Made by a program: the position numbers and the translations under genes
In this document: positions 38,336-52,475 of the stretch, piece after piece
How the letters are laid out: each line of letters opens with the position of its first letter
Position numbering within the stretch: the stretch's first letter is position 1
Notes under the pieces: generated by a model
Seen by the model: only the letters and a program-made list of their open reading frames with translations
What the model was told of the DNA's origin: nothing
Databases searched by the model: none
Assembly (NCBI RefSeq): GCF_905220365.1
Contig: NC_061130.1
Coordinates: 8,501,501 to 8,565,500, forward strand
Origin: Vanessa cardui
Taxonomy: Eukaryota > Arthropoda > Insecta > Lepidoptera > Nymphalidae
Reading direction: 5' to 3'
Length of the DNA stretch: 64,000 bases

Positions 38336-40003
38336 ATATTATTATAAATCTTTTTTCAGTATAATATTTATTATTATGAAAATAACATGTTACGATACCA
38401 AAAAATGTGTATTGTCATACAAATATGCAAACATATTTAATTGAATACACAGATGAAAACTGCAATTCATTTAAATAGAAGAATCGAAGTTATTATCTTT
38501 CAAGCTTGTGCTTATTTCTAAAATTAGATCAAGTCAAAGACCGCATACGCTTATAAAATCTTTTCTTTTTATATTTACTTTGCAGACTAAGAAATGAAAC
38601 AGTTAATAAATTCAATATAAAAACGCGAATTAAATCAATGATTTGTGATAAAATACTTTAAAATAATAGTATCGAAATAGGTACCTGAACTAAGCAGTTA
38701 TCGTAATGAAGAAAAATAATTAACACGTGAAATCAACAAACTACATCTGCTGTTGACAACGAAAAAAAAAACATTTTTCATTTACCCACTAATGCTGATA
38801 GCTGATTGTCTTACCTGTAAAAAGTAAAAGATTTTATTAATAAAATATTTAAATTAATTAGAATCTATATATAAGTTTAACCAACCAAAGGTGTGAGAAT
38901 AATGTATTTCGGCTTCACAAATAATAAAATTTAAGAGTTCGTTTTAATCAGTGCACACACTAGTTAATATGGCAACATACTAGACAGCATCTTGTCATCC
39001 ATAAATCGAAACCAATCCCTCTATTCATACAAACCTCGCTTAATCAGCATCTGAACTGAATCGATTAATCGAATACAGATGCATCGAAGTCATCATAATA
39101 ACATAAACCAACAGTGTATCAAACAATATCCAGCGAAGTACACGAAGCATAACTATCGAGTGTCAATATTTGGGATCAATGGCGATCCGAGAGACGGAAT
39201 CGATTCGATTCGAGATAATACCAGGTGTTGAGTGGAGCTTAATTGGGATCGGATAGTATGTTAGCGTTTCTGAGAACTCGTATTAGGTTTATCGCGTCAA
39301 GACTATTTTCTCGTATAAAAACTATCGTTAAACATTTAATTGAATGTTTCCGATTATATCTCGTTTTCAGAGACAAAACCTACTTTAGCTTTTTATTTCT
39401 TTTTAATACTGTAACATGACGATTCAAAAGTGCTTTTATGAAAATAATTGAATAAAGAATAATTTAATTTTGGTTGTAATAGATGAACCGACATTAATGT
39501 ACTAATCAGTTAAATATACAACATACATACATATAACAATAAATTATCAACAATCCGAAAGGATGCAAATTAATGTTCTTAAACTTCCAACAATCTTTTG
39601 TAATTATCACGAAACAACTATATCGTTTTTATTCGTATTGATAAACAATTATTCACATCATTAGTTATATATATGTATATAACGGTTTCTATTGTAACAT
39701 ACACCCCTAAGGTAATCCCAGGTATTGGGAAGATCCTAATTGAGGATCAAGTAGACACGTCGAGAGACTTGTTACATAGCCCGAAAGCAGCATTATCTCT
39801 TATTGTGTGTTAGCGTGTATATTGATATTCTTGTAAATATAAAACACTTAAAGTCGTTATAGACTTGACAATTGATATTATAAAATATTTTCGCAACATA
39901 AGAACACTTCATATAATTCATTCATTCAAAAATGCGTAACAATATTTTTCGTGAATTTTGATGTAGTTTATTTTTTCAACTGGTAATAAATTTGGAGGGT
40001 GGA

Positions 40004-40240
40004 GGAGAGATGGCCCAGTGGTTAGAACGTGTGCATATTAACCAATGATTGATGGTTCAAAGCCAGGCAAGCACCACTGAATATTTATGTGCTTAATATG
40101 TGCTTATAATTTATCTCATTTTTCTGAAAATTTTGCCAGATGTGCATTGGAAAAGCGTGATGGATTATGTTCGAAATCTTCTACTCAAAGGAAGAGGAGG
40201 TCTTAACTCAGCAGTGAGAAATTTAAAAAGGCTGTTGTTA
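40004..40240 (+). mobile_element. tRNA-derived SINE (Metulj type), sense
   Basis: The head has A-box 'tggcccagtggttagaacgt' and B-box 'ggttcaaagcc' about 40 bases later. It then runs into 'aggcaagcaccactgaatat', a body with 'gtgcttaatatgtgcttata', and the tail 'actcagcagtgagaaattta'. Compared with the copy at 55318-55615 it has lost part of the middle (the 'ggtgaaggaaaacatcgtga' block), so it is old. Confidence 0.85.
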
Positions 40241-40856
40241 GTGTTATTTTGTTTCTAAGAACAGCTGTTACCAGTTCGCTTCTCCCGATCGAAAATACTC
40301 GTGAATTAATTTTTATTCTATATCATAAATCAATACGATATTATTAACTATCATTGCAGAAACACTAAATAAAATTCGATAGATATTAAAAAAATATTTT
40401 AATTCGTGTAAAAAATTCTTACACACATTTCGTATAATTTAAAGCTATTAATAGTATAAAAAACGAGTAATAATATAAATGTTTAAGCGGATTTGATGAT
40501 TCATCACTGTGTGAGAATCGTCTTTCCACTCGTAGTGATGTAGCTGTTCAAGTAGCGTAAGCTCCGTTCCGTTACGCGTTGTATTTAATACCTTGTATTT
40601 GTTTGGTCTTAACGTATTAAGAACCAAGTAGTGCTGTGACGTGTTAAGTGCTGTAACATTTAGGGAGGATAAATTAAATTAACGTTAAAATATAGTTTTT
40701 TCCAGATTATTTATATGATATGTTATATTTTATGTAGATGAAAATTAAATAACAATATTTTACAATATACTACTCGTTTTTAATTTTTAGTGTATGTTTT
40801 TTTAACAAACGTAATAGTCCTTGTAATTAATGAAATGGTACAAATTAATAATTTGC

Positions 40857-40920
40857 ATCAGAATAGCTGATGAATTGGGAGTAGGTACGTACCATCACTG
40901 ACCTGTACAAAGCCAAACCA
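40857..40920. repeat. Dispersed 'ggcggtagaata' repeat, decayed copy
   Basis: 'catcagaatagctgatgaat' followed by 'ggtacgtaccatcactgacc' and 'tgtacaaagcc' keeps the order of the copy at 2125-2205. Confidence 0.45.
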
Positions 40921-43844
40921 GGATCAAAAATAAATGCAAGGAATGTTTTTCTTTTAATATTTCATTTGATTTATAGGAAAAAGGGATAAAACATTAAAGA
41001 TGAAAATCATAAACTATTATCAAATAGACTACGACACAATTGAATAGTTATGCATGTTAAATGAACATTATGTATTGTTATAACTCATGTGATTAGGTAA
41101 TAACCTAGTGGTGTAATCGTGTAAAAGGTAATTTGCAAAATCGGAGGAGGCTCGCGTGTCGGTTACAATTTTTCTCGTTTAAAATATACACTATTCGAGT
41201 ATAAACAAAGGCGTCGTGTAATCGCTAGCGACACCGATTATACTCGGTAGTGTTGCCTTTTGTCCGTAATCTAATAATAATTTGACCTGTAATTTGTAAC
41301 ACGGAAGCTTTGTTAAGATTCGTCAACCATAGACTATAAGACGCTTTTTTTATGACTAAAGAGATGTAGACACAGGCAACGAGCGCAGTGCATGAAAAAT
41401 ACTCTACTCTTGGTTGGACCCATAGAAAAACATGATGTTTGTATGAATTCGTAACAGTGTACTAAATGCGATACTTGTTAAATAGTAACTCTCTTTCTCG
41501 ATAATATATTTATCACATTTTGATATTACAAAGTAGCACGCTATAACGTTTGGTTTTATGCAGTGGTCGACTGACCTAATGCGCCATGTAATCTCTCGAA
41601 GCTTTGCAAATCGCTTGAACAGTAGCATTAAAGTAATTTATGGTACAAAAAGTATAATAATTATAGTTTAGACAATCACAGCAGTGAGCTTTCGGTAAAT
41701 ATTTTACACCCATAAATAAGCTATTTGCTTGACACTCGTATGTTCATTGAAAAATAAATACGTATTTTTATACAACAATAAAGTTTAAATTTTATATATT
41801 TAAGTTATAATTTATTTATTAAAATATAATTGTAACATAATTAACGTTATATAATTTACTGATATGTCAAAAACACTTTTTAAATTAATTGTTACAATAA
41901 TAAAATAATTGTTTCCCCAATTATTATTTTTTCAACATCGACATTTTCGACATCATTATTGTGTTTATGCGTAGCTGGTTTTCCACACGAGCAAGGTGCT
42001 AGCGCGCGTTAAACGGTAGATTTAAAATTTCTCGCGATGTTGTCTCAACCATCGAGTTCGTGCTTAGTGCTTATTATAAAAGGAAAATATGAATATAGTA
42101 AATAAATTGATGTATACTCGTATTGTAAATTTATAATACTATAGTTATTTACCTTGTATTTTTTAATTACTTATACATTATTATTTTAATTAAAGACAAG
42201 ACAGTTTTACTCGGCTTACTAAAGGCTAAAAATATGTATAAAATTCTCAATTCGAGTTATTTTACGATTTATATTTCTTGTTATAATTAAATAAATAATA
42301 CAGGATTCTATATAAAACCCCGATAATTCGCCATAAAAATATTATTTCATTTAGTATAAAAAAAGAAAAAAACGATTCCGATTAACGAAATCTCCTACGA
42401 ATTATTTCCCGTAGAAATAAATGACAAAACTTCTATACATCAAATTGAACATGACCCGATAAGTCAAGAAGGATTTCTTGAAAATTTCCATAAGTAATAT
42501 ATCGGGGCGATAAAACGGTCGGGAGTTCGATATTAGGTTTTGATTTATAACTGTTCTTCGGTTAAAATGGATGCTGTAGTCGGAACGAACATTACATGCC
42601 GGGATGAATGTATCAAAGAAAGTCTAAAAGAAATTGTCGTTTTAAAATTCATATTTGATTTTCTATATACGATCATTTTATTTTATAAGTTGTAAAAGGT
42701 TAAATACTATTTATCAGTCAGTCTTATTTTAAGTTTGTGTGTATAATCCTTCTCTTCTTCGATAGATATCACGAGTTAATTGTTTTTTTTTTTTTGCGTG
42801 GTGTCATTTAATTTAATGAAATATTAACTTAGGAAAAAAGAGTGAAAAATTCACAGATTCGTTACTTACTGATGTTGTTCCCTGCGATTTTGAATTAAAA
42901 TTATTTATTAAAAAAAATGATGGATTTTTCAATATATTCATTAATTTAATTAGTTTTGTTGAATGCCTGATGGCTAAGATTAGGAGTTGTTTTCTTTTCT
43001 TTAATATAGATTTCATTAATTGAAATTAATAAAACATTTCGATTGTTAATGTTTATTTACTTAAAACGATACATGCATAATATACAACGATAATGGATAC
43101 GATGTAAATTTAAAATCAATTTTATTCTCGTAAAACTGCTGTCAGTCATTTTGGTGACGTCATATTGTTAAAAACAATAGTTGTGTAGGTTTGTACGACT
43201 GGCACTCATTCAACGTTAACAGCTATAAATATCTACTGTTTTTTAGGAAAATAATGAATTAAAATTGCTGTCGTCGGTGTATAATGTACAAAACATTACA
43301 ATGAAACTCCAGAAAATTCGCCAGATGATATGGAAATGACTGTTTTTGTCTATCTGTCTCCTCAACATGGCGGTTGGCTTGTGATATAGGACATGTGATA
43401 TACAGACTATAGATTACGGCTTTTAATTTTAATAAATAAAAATAATAATGTGCTTATTTGACTCGAAATCAAAATATTTAAGTATATTTCTACATGTATT
43501 TTAACTTTTATAAAGAATTCTTAATTTTCTTTTACTACCGAAAGTACCCTATTACATTCAGAAATAAATGTAGGTAAGTAAAATGTCTATAAAACTATAA
43601 ATATAATTACCCTAACAAGAAGCTCTCAAGGCGAGTAGGAGGATGATTGCGTTTTATCTATCTCAAAGAAACTTCTTGACTCCCCAACGAGTAAGTGCAG
43701 CGTTAACAAGACGCCATGGCGAGGACGTTTATATAAATAACGAGCAATTACATTAACTCTTTACTGCCGACAATACGAGAGAACACAAAGCCATTGGATT
43801 GAAGCGTCTCTGAAAATATTACATGCAACAATTTGCAAATTGAA

Positions 43845-43930
43845 TCCTCCCGGCATGAAGCACACACATACACAACTATTGTCATATAAACATACAAACA
43901 TTCTCACACAAGCACCCACACGAAACACAA
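43845..43930. repeat. CA-rich low-complexity tract
   Basis: Short 'cacacacatacacaac' and 'cacacaagcacccacacg' runs drive the open frames on both strands from 43761 to 44070. I do not regard those frames as genes. Confidence 0.5.
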
Positions 43931-46900
43931 CGCAGGTCTTTAGGGAGAATCGCTTTAACTGGAGGTGTGAAGTCGGCATAACAGATGCATTGTTATCGCT
44001 CCTATGTGACACGCGCACACACCGACGAATACAACGAATTCCTCGCTCAAGGCCAGGGTTGCCAGAATGATTGATATGTCCGGATAGTTACAGGGTTGTG
44101 TGAGGCATCGATTAAAATGGAAGATCGTATTAAGGTACATAATCCACCTTTACTTTCATAAAAAAGGTCATCTATTCAAAAAAAATAATACTCTAAGTGT
44201 GTTTCATTTTCAGTCACGTAAAATTCGAAAAACAGAAATTTTTATAATTAAATATAATTAAATTAACAATGTAAGCAAATATTATTAAACATTACAAACA
44301 ATAATAAATATTTGAGTTTTTTTTTTAAGTATAATAAACACATTAAGCATTGTAATAGTAAGTATAATAACATATTACTAGATAACAATAATTCTTTAAC
44401 TCGAGTAGATATTTCCTTTACCTATATATATATCTACTCATATAAACTATTATCCGATGCATTATATCCCTATAATTAACCACATTGCATATTACCTGTT
44501 AACATAGGCTTGAGCGTGTGCGTGTAGATCAACACACACATAACCGAAGCGAGTATTCTAAATCCTCACTAAGACATCCGAAACCGCAAATGAATATTAC
44601 AAACATGCTGGCGATAGCACGAATTTGCCTACTCATAGTTTAAATGAGCAAATAGTAATACATTTGTATTATTATTATATAAACTTTTGTTACGACTACG
44701 TAGAACGTTTTTCGTTTTTTAACGTTTAAAAGGTAATTTATAGTATTACTCAAGTTACAGTATATTAAAAATAATATGTCACATTGTTGTATCATTTTAT
44801 ATTGTTTTAAATAAAATGAACGGATTATTATTTTGTTTATGTTGCATTGTTATTATTGTTTACCTAATGTTCAGAACTTACGTCATGACAACTTTAGATA
44901 CGTCGAGGTGACGTAAGTTTTTAAAATCCTTTATGAGTTTGATGATGGCGTTCCGTCTTTTTTTCTAATTATCCTCCTATCACGTTTTATAACTTCTGAG
45001 AACATCATACGTAAGCAGCTTATTTTTTTAAAACCGGTTTGATTATTTGTCTAATATAATAAGATTAATCGTAAGAATTATAAATATGACACTTTTGCAA
45101 TATTTCAATTATTGTTGAATATTAAAAAAAAATAAGTACCTATATACGTTTTTTATCTATGGTGAAAAATGCCGTCACATAATACCGCGTCATTGTTCTA
45201 AGTCCCCGTTGTCAGTCGATAGACAATTAATGTACGAATGCTGAGTCCTCGGGGAACTAGCGCTGTATTGAATGCTAAATTAGGGTTGACAAACGTAATA
45301 TTATTTTCCTTTTTACCTGTTCATGTATATTTTTATCTGTATGAGTATATTTTTATCTTTATGGGTATATTAGTATGACTTCGTATTGCTTTAAAAACGA
45401 ATTACCAAAATACATTTACAAACTAAACTTGACATATTGTTAAAAAAACAGAAGAAGGTTAAAATAAAAAACGAACAACACTCAACTAATCTACCTCATG
45501 TAATTCAGAATATCAATTTAAACGTTAAAACTATTTATATTTTAACACTGCCTAAAACCAACACAAGCGTTTATTAATTAAAAAAATTACTACGAATCAA
45601 TAAATATTTCAAAAGCAACTGTGTAACGACAAGCAAAGGCTCACACAAAAGTGAGTCAGAGGATGTGAACAGAACCAAGAAAATTATTGACTTTTACGAA
45701 AGAAAATTCAAATAATTCTCTCCCCGAACTGGGATTCGAACCTCGAGGTCAGTGGTTATTTATTATGAAATGGTTCTATTATCGTGCAATTACGAGGCTA
45801 TACCAACAAACCTTGGTCGTTTTCTTATTCTACGTGTGTGATTCAGTTTTATTAATGCACGGTAAAATATATGAAAAGATTAATAATAATTCATTTTTAT
45901 GACTAAACGTCGAGATTTAGTACCTATTGTAATTAGTATTAGGTATGAGTTTAGGTATATTTTCCACATAATATTTCATATATTTGTTATTTACTTGAAA
46001 AATACAAAGTTGTTCAGCTAAATTAACGCGAAAGTATGGGATGTCCGTGTTTTATACAAACGATTAATATGTAATTTATTAAATTTGAATGTATCGACAA
46101 CAGCCTCAAAAGCAATTGCGCCTCAAAAAAAGTGGGACTCGTGTTGAAATATTCGAAATTATTTCAATAACTAACCAAAGTAACGTACTAAGTAACAACT
46201 TAATTTTAGCACATTTTTCATGATTCGTATGAACTATGAAAAAAAAAACAAAAAAGATCATATTAAATTTTATTGTACCGATTAATAGTAATAATGTCTT
46301 CTAATACATCATCTTTATACAAATTATGCAATACTTCTACAAAGTTTTTCATTCTTTCCAGAATGGTGATTATAAGATATATTCATTAAATTATTTTACT
46401 AAAGTAGTAGCTAACTTCATTTATAGTAGTTCATTTATATTTAAATACTCTACACGTACACTAAACTTAATGTACTCTGTATACGAGTAAATATTTACTG
46501 TAATATACACTCTACTTATAAATTTCATACGAATTAATATCGCATTATTTCGCAAACCACAACTTCTCCATGTATAGTAATAGTAAGATAAATATTTTTA
46601 CTCTAACTAATATTACAGACGATGCGGACGCCTGATTTAACTTTACTTAATGCAATATGGAAGCCAAGAAATATAAAAATGTTATAACATGGAAACTAAA
46701 CAATCCTTACGCTATTGTAGTTACGAGTTTGACCTCATAACGTCGCTTTGAATATATTATATGCATATATATTATGATATTAAGCAAATGTTTTCGTTTT
46801 AAAATAACTTTTATCCTTTTCTTATTATAAAAATGCAAATTTAAAGAAACGAATCATTATAATTGTGATTTTAATTTTACACGCCTTTCATGCTTTTTTT

Positions 46901-47117
46901 TAGTAAATATCAACCCAACTTCAAATTTAGTAATTATTTTGAATTGTTAACAACTTAATCAGTTTCTCGTTATGCAATCATTGCAATTATAATAAAAGCA
47001 TCGCAATGGAAGATACTCTCTTCAGGCAAAACCGACGCGTAAATAGGTCACCGGTTATCCTTATCATTAGAAGTATAACCGTTTTAAGTCGAGTATAAAG
47101 TAACTTCTGTTCTATTT

Positions 47118-47161
47118 CAGACTACGATCTATCTGTTTACAGACTACGATCTATCTGTTTA
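47118..47161. repeat. Two-copy 22-base tandem duplication
   Basis: The unit 'cagactacgatctatctgtt' plus 'ta' occurs twice with no difference, so the duplication is recent. Just after it, 'agatttgttcagccgttttt' (47174-47193) looks like a LINE-tail fragment. Confidence 0.8.
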
Positions 47162-48417
47162 CAAAATATCAAACAGATTTGTTCAGCCGTTTTTTTCGGA
47201 ATCATAATATTAGTAAGATATAAATACAGTTGCAAGCCATTGTATTGTTGTTGTGGTTGAATTAAAAACATATTCTAGTATCAAAAACGTGCCCACATAA
47301 GTAAATGTTGACGTCAAACGATTGTTGTAATTATGATAAGCAAATAGCAAAAATAATCAGTCCGCTTTTACAAATTACATTTAATATAAAATGGAGGAAT
47401 ATTCTAGATTATAAAAAAAAATCCTTTTTAATATTTGAAGGATGTAAATTATCATAGCTTTCTTTCGCCGGTTCTTCTCTGGTGAGTTTAATTTTTCTTT
47501 TATTGTTGTGTTTCATTTGGTAATTAATCAAAGGATTTGATTTAACAGTAGTAGCCCTAAGTGACATGAATAGTTACGGAATGATTATTTACGGGTGCGA
47601 ATTACATGCGGTGTAGCCGCGGTGAGCGAGATCGTGCGTGTTGTCAAATTATCAACTCATTTCCCAACTACATGTGACAATGATCGTGGGTTTGTGACAA
47701 GGTGTTCGACAACGTAGTAAGTTTTTAAATTCTGTAGTATGGGCCAAACTAATTTATGAAAGCCTTAATAAGTGATTTTTTTTATTTCAAAATTAAAATA
47801 TGTGAATTAATTTATAAAATTAGTTCAAATTTAATCATTCGGCTTGTTGTAATGTTGTACATCCAAATCTGTTCCGGAGTTTAAAGGCTATATTGCAATA
47901 AAGAAACTCTCTCACATCCATACATACATAGAAAATTTTATTTCTGACAGTGGCATTTCTCACAACGTATGTGACATTTATATTTTTAAATAGAATTCCA
48001 TTTTTAAACGTTTCAAAACAATTTGCAGAAGCATTAGAGATACTTAGCAAAAACGCATCGTAATGCAGAATTATTAACGTTTCTTTACGACGACGATGTT
48101 AAATTCTAAAGACGCAAACCTTGCAAAAATATTATAAATAAGGACAATGTAATATAATTACCAATAAACTTGATATTTTAATGTTTTTGTGTACAAAATA
48201 TTCCTATGTTAATCTTTCATTACACTGATACACGTGGTAATAAAAACGAATCACCTCTTTGATTAACTATAATTTGTTAACACTTATAATATTTTATATC
48301 TCATAAAGCAATCTATCATTTAATTATTTATACTTGAATCGAAAACGCAGTTTAATTAAATATAACTATGCTTAGTTTATATATTTAGGAGATTCCTTTA
48401 TCCGTACAACTGGCTAG

Positions 48418-48443
48418 AAAAAAAAAAAACAAAAAAAAAAAAA
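48418..48443. repeat. Adenine homopolymer tract
   Basis: Two runs of A separated by one C. It lies just upstream of a block with CpGs and a 'ctga|gtaagt' donor-like site near 48570, so it may mark the upstream edge of a promoter or the tail of an antisense retro-insertion. Confidence 0.5.
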
Positions 48444-48700
48444 CGCGCGAAACTGAATTACAACCGCCATTATTTTTTCTTTTTGGGTGCGTACTGTAAT
48501 ATCGATATTTGTGCGACTTGTAATTTATAAAAAGTGCTATTTGTGTTTTATATGGATTTATAAGCTCAACTGAGTAAGTAATTTACTTCAATATGTTTGA
48601 TTTAGTGATTTATTACGTTAAGATAAATTCGAAGTTAGAACTATTCTTGGTTTATTAGTAAATTGTTTAAAGTTATTTATATTCTTGTCTTTTATTATCA

Positions 48701-49144
48701 ATGTATTTCATTTCTGTATTCTTAATATATAGTAAAAGTGTAGATGTATGTATGTTTGCCGCTCGGTGGCGAACATGGCGATGCAAGGAAAATAATTACG
48801 CTATACGTAATATGATCAGAACTTATTCTTTCCTGTTTATATTACCGATCATATTTTTTCAAATTTCCTTTTCAAATACATTGAAATCAGACAGGTCGAG
48901 TATCGGTATAGGTCTACCGTGCGTCGTCTGTCCTGGGAATAATAAAAGGCAATTTTGCCTCAATCTTGGGAATGTAATGCAAAATAGGTTTACGGACTTA
49001 TCCACTCCGGGCCACTTCTATATATATCGACTTAGTAAACGAATTGAATGGCATAGAACAAGGAACAGCGGAAGTGACATATTTCCGGATGTTTCAAACG
49101 TCGTGAATAAAATACAAATAGCACCGCTATTAATTGCACCATGA
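48701..49144 (+). CDS. Candidate nested small secreted protein, 147 codons (110 from the third Met)
   Basis: This is the longest open frame in the window, on the strand opposite bru. From Met38 (48812) it starts MIRTYSFLFILPIIFFQISF, which has the shape of a signal peptide, and gives a 110-residue precursor. The mature part has GIGLPCVVCPGNNKRQFC (a CxxC plus one more Cys), then a dibasic KR in YIYRLSKRIEWHRTRNSG, and ends IQIAPLLIAP before a TGA. AATAAA occurs at 49262-49267. A possible 5' exon lies near 48450-48572, ending in 'ctga|gtaagt', with an acceptor-like 'cttaatatatag' at about 48732; that splice would make Met18 or Met38 the start. I recognise no family. A small secreted or prohormone-like protein is possible. 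A chance ORF of this size is not excluded in this much AT-rich sequence. Confidence 0.35.
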   Translation: MYFISVFLIYSKSVDVCMFAARWRTWRCKENNYAIRNMIRTYSFLFILPIIFFQISFSNTLKSDRSSIGIGLPCVVCPGNNKRQFCLNLGNVMQNRFTDLSTPGHFYIYRLSKRIEWHRTRNSGSDIFPDVSNVVNKIQIAPLLIAP

Positions 49145-50161
49145 ATTTCATTACAAAACAACATCAACTTAGGTACATGTTTGGTTTAATATCACTATGA
49201 ACATTATATTGGTATATTATTTTCAACAAAGTTTTCTTTTTTCATTTAAATGTAATCGAGTAATAAACAATTTAAACAATCTTATCATAATTCAAAATAA
49301 TTGACATTATATTTTATTACCATAATTATTAATACATAGAAGTTTACATTATATCAAAATTACTCGTCAACTAGAATAAGTAGTCTTACATTAAATACTA
49401 ATTGCAAATATTCGATACATGTAAAATTAAATAATATGATTGAAAACTATTATTGCCTATATAGAGCTCACTTTAAATTGTAAATGAGTTTATTACCATT
49501 TCCAGAATTCTACTCCTAAAAAGAGCCTCTCCATTTTTTATTCAGATCCCGACGACGTCGGTTCCACGGTAAGCAGTTTTTGATATTGTGTTCTTTTGGT
49601 TTGAAAACAAAAGTTCATTTTGTTACAATAAATATTTATTTAAAGGAAAAACCCTAGAGAATTTTGAAACCAGAATTCAACAAGTAGGTTCCTTACTAAA
49701 ATAAACTTCGGTGTTTTGGTGATATGATTTACTTTTTTTAGATGTCCTGTATGTTTAGTCTCTCGTACGTTTGGACATATCATTGCTATGAATTGTTCAG
49801 TACGTACTTATGAAGGATTTTATATACCTATACTGAATGAGAAAGTGACTTAAATAACCTAAATATCTTATCTATATTTTTGAAATTGCATAATACGATG
49901 TTGAAGATTATAAAAATTTGTACTACAACTCCAATAAAACTAATTGTAAAATTTCAAAATGATCGGCATATTTTTTAACAATCTTAAGCTGCTTTACGAA
50001 CCTGATGCATTATGGATCAAAAATAAAAAAAGTCATAAGATATTATAATAAAAACAATTGTGTTAAATTTGTATAAAGTGTGATTGTTTTAAAAGTAAAA
50101 CAAAGAGAGACATCGCTCCGTGCGGGTGAAAACAATAAGAAGTATAGTGGAGGCAGCGTTC

Positions 50162-50181
50162 ATGACACGAATTCGTGTCAT
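50162..50181. repeat. Perfect 20-base palindrome
   Basis: 'atgacacgaattcgtgtcat' is its own reverse complement with no spacer. It could be a dimer binding site or a cruciform seed. Its function is unknown. Confidence 0.7.
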
Positions 50182-52390
50182 CCTGGCAAAGGTTATTGAT
50201 CTTTAATGTGGAAACACACTGGAGTGTTAGATGTTTTTATTTAATAATAATTCAATGAAGTATGACAATAATTTTTAAAATTGTGATTGAATGTGTTATG
50301 AATGTTAGCATGTAGGTAACATGCTAATATAATTTAATTTTATACTCTAAATTAAAAACCTAGATAGATATATATATACATATATATTTATATAACAGAA
50401 TGTTACTCGTAAGAAACATTTTTATTATGGCTTTTATGACTTGCCTAACGTTTTTTTTTTAAATTCAAAACACGCTTGGGAATATGAAATATACTTGGAA
50501 GATTTACGCTGTATAATAAAGGGAAAAAAGTTTAATAAACATGTAATATAATATCTAGAAAAGTGCAACACAGGAGGAGAAAGAAGTCGCAATTACATTC
50601 TATAGTCCACAAACGTGCACATATAAATCAAATACGGCTAAGTTTGTTTCTATTGTAATATCATTTTATTATGCGAGGCGCGACTCGCGCGTCCGCCCCG
50701 ATGTGCTTCGGACGTATGAATTTAAAAAGTTATTCAAACTCTTTGATATATGTAGTTGTGGTGTTAGGTGTATATATGATTAAATGTATAAATAATACTA
50801 GTTACTTAGCGCGTATTCACCCGTATTAAACTTTACTGTTCCACCAGGTGTGCTGTGGCGTCATACTATTATAGTCTGAAATGTAACATTATACCAAAAA
50901 TGGGCGATCCTGAATAATTCTTCAGCTTTATTCATGTAAGAGTATTGCCACCTATAAGTATTCAATACTCATCCATAAATTTGAAGAAACTGAATTATTT
51001 TGGTTATTTAATTGAATATTAGTTACATTTTTATGTACTATACTTTGAACAACAATAACTTTTTTACCTTTTAAAGTTGATTTAACGAAAATTTTAAATT
51101 TATTATCAGTAATTTAAGACAATCGATTTTTATTCCATCGTTTTTTCATTGGAGTCCCCTCTTCCTGTAGTCAGAACAATATATGCAACAAGTGAACTAA
51201 AAATTAAGGGCCTATAGCTATGTTACGAGCCGCGACGCTAGTTGAACAGGCTTGAATGGAATTCGCTCTACCGACACCGGCGTAAGCTCTTAAGTAATAT
51301 AAAAAAAAAATAGGTCAGCTCGACACACGTACAATAGAGGAGAATCAGAGCATTGAATAATTAAATTTAATAAACTATTTTGTATAAAATAAAACGATGA
51401 TATTATGGTTGAAAGCGAATTCACTAATAAATTAGACGTTATTGTCCCCAGAAGTGAAAGGAAGATTTCAGTTTATTGGTTGAATAAAAAATAGTTAAAA
51501 TTCATTCAGATTCTTTCTGGTACAATTTACTTTCTGAACCGATCTTAACTTTACATTTAATTCAATACTGTAAAATGACGTAATGAGTGTCCTTTCCATA
51601 ATTGAAATCGATAAAATTTAAATCGGAAAACTTAAACCTCGCGTCGTCTTAAATCCCCGGAAATAACTTAAACGTGACGAATAATATTGCAAATTGAACC
51701 TTATGGCATAAAAGTAAGATATTTTCGAAATCGACTGTTTAATATTCAGTTTGTAATTGATATTTTAGTCACAAATCCGGGCCGCCGAATCCATGGGTAT
51801 TAGATTTGCAGTAGATAGCCGGCGAAGTAGACTTATTGACAGAAGGATAGAATTATCGCCTCTTTCAGTGTCCGTTCAAATAGAAGTCTAAAAACCGTGT
51901 TAGGGATTTTACATAGTTAATAGAAATGTCGATAAATTGAATATCAAAAGATATTACGAGTTATTTAAATATATATAATATACGTATACGTGTGCATTTT
52001 GGGACGCCCAACTGAAGTGATAACTAAAACTGTCCGAAATACGGTTATCGTTTAGCGTTAGAGTAAGAGAAGAGAAGTCTTCATACTGCTGCAGTATTCG
52101 TAAGAGAAAAGAAAACCAGACAGACCATCACCGTAATGGGTTACGTCACGAAGTGGCTTTCTTTCAAAAAAAGTTATCAATAGAAAAAATTGAAATATTA
52201 ATTTCCCAAAACAAAGTTCTATATTAATAAAGTAGCATAACTAGCGTCACCTATGTATATCTGTGACTATGATAGTTATTATCAGTATATATTTGAAACG
52301 AAAGCGTTTGTCCCATTCATATGGTTTATATTCATGTACTTGTAATAATACCTTCAGTTTAAACCGAAACATAGCGTTACAAAGTAATGC

Positions 52391-52475
52391 TGTTTGGCGG
52401 TAGAATAAACAGCGAGAGCACAGTAGGTTCTATTCTATAGGTAGTTTATCCATACGAGTCTGCACAAAGCTGGTA
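52391..52475. repeat. Dispersed 'ggcggtagaata' repeat, decayed copy
   Basis: 'tgtttggcggtagaataaac', then 'ctataggtagtttatccata' and 'cgagtctgcacaaagctggt', follows the order of the copy at 2125-2205. Confidence 0.55.

Noticed and set aside
40004..40075. A tRNA gene, because of A- and B-box matches
   Set aside because: The boxes belong to the head of a tRNA-derived SINE, and no complete cloverleaf with paired acceptor ends is visible.
43761..44140. Overlapping frames on both strands
   Set aside because: They are driven by CA-rich low-complexity sequence and show no conserved motif.
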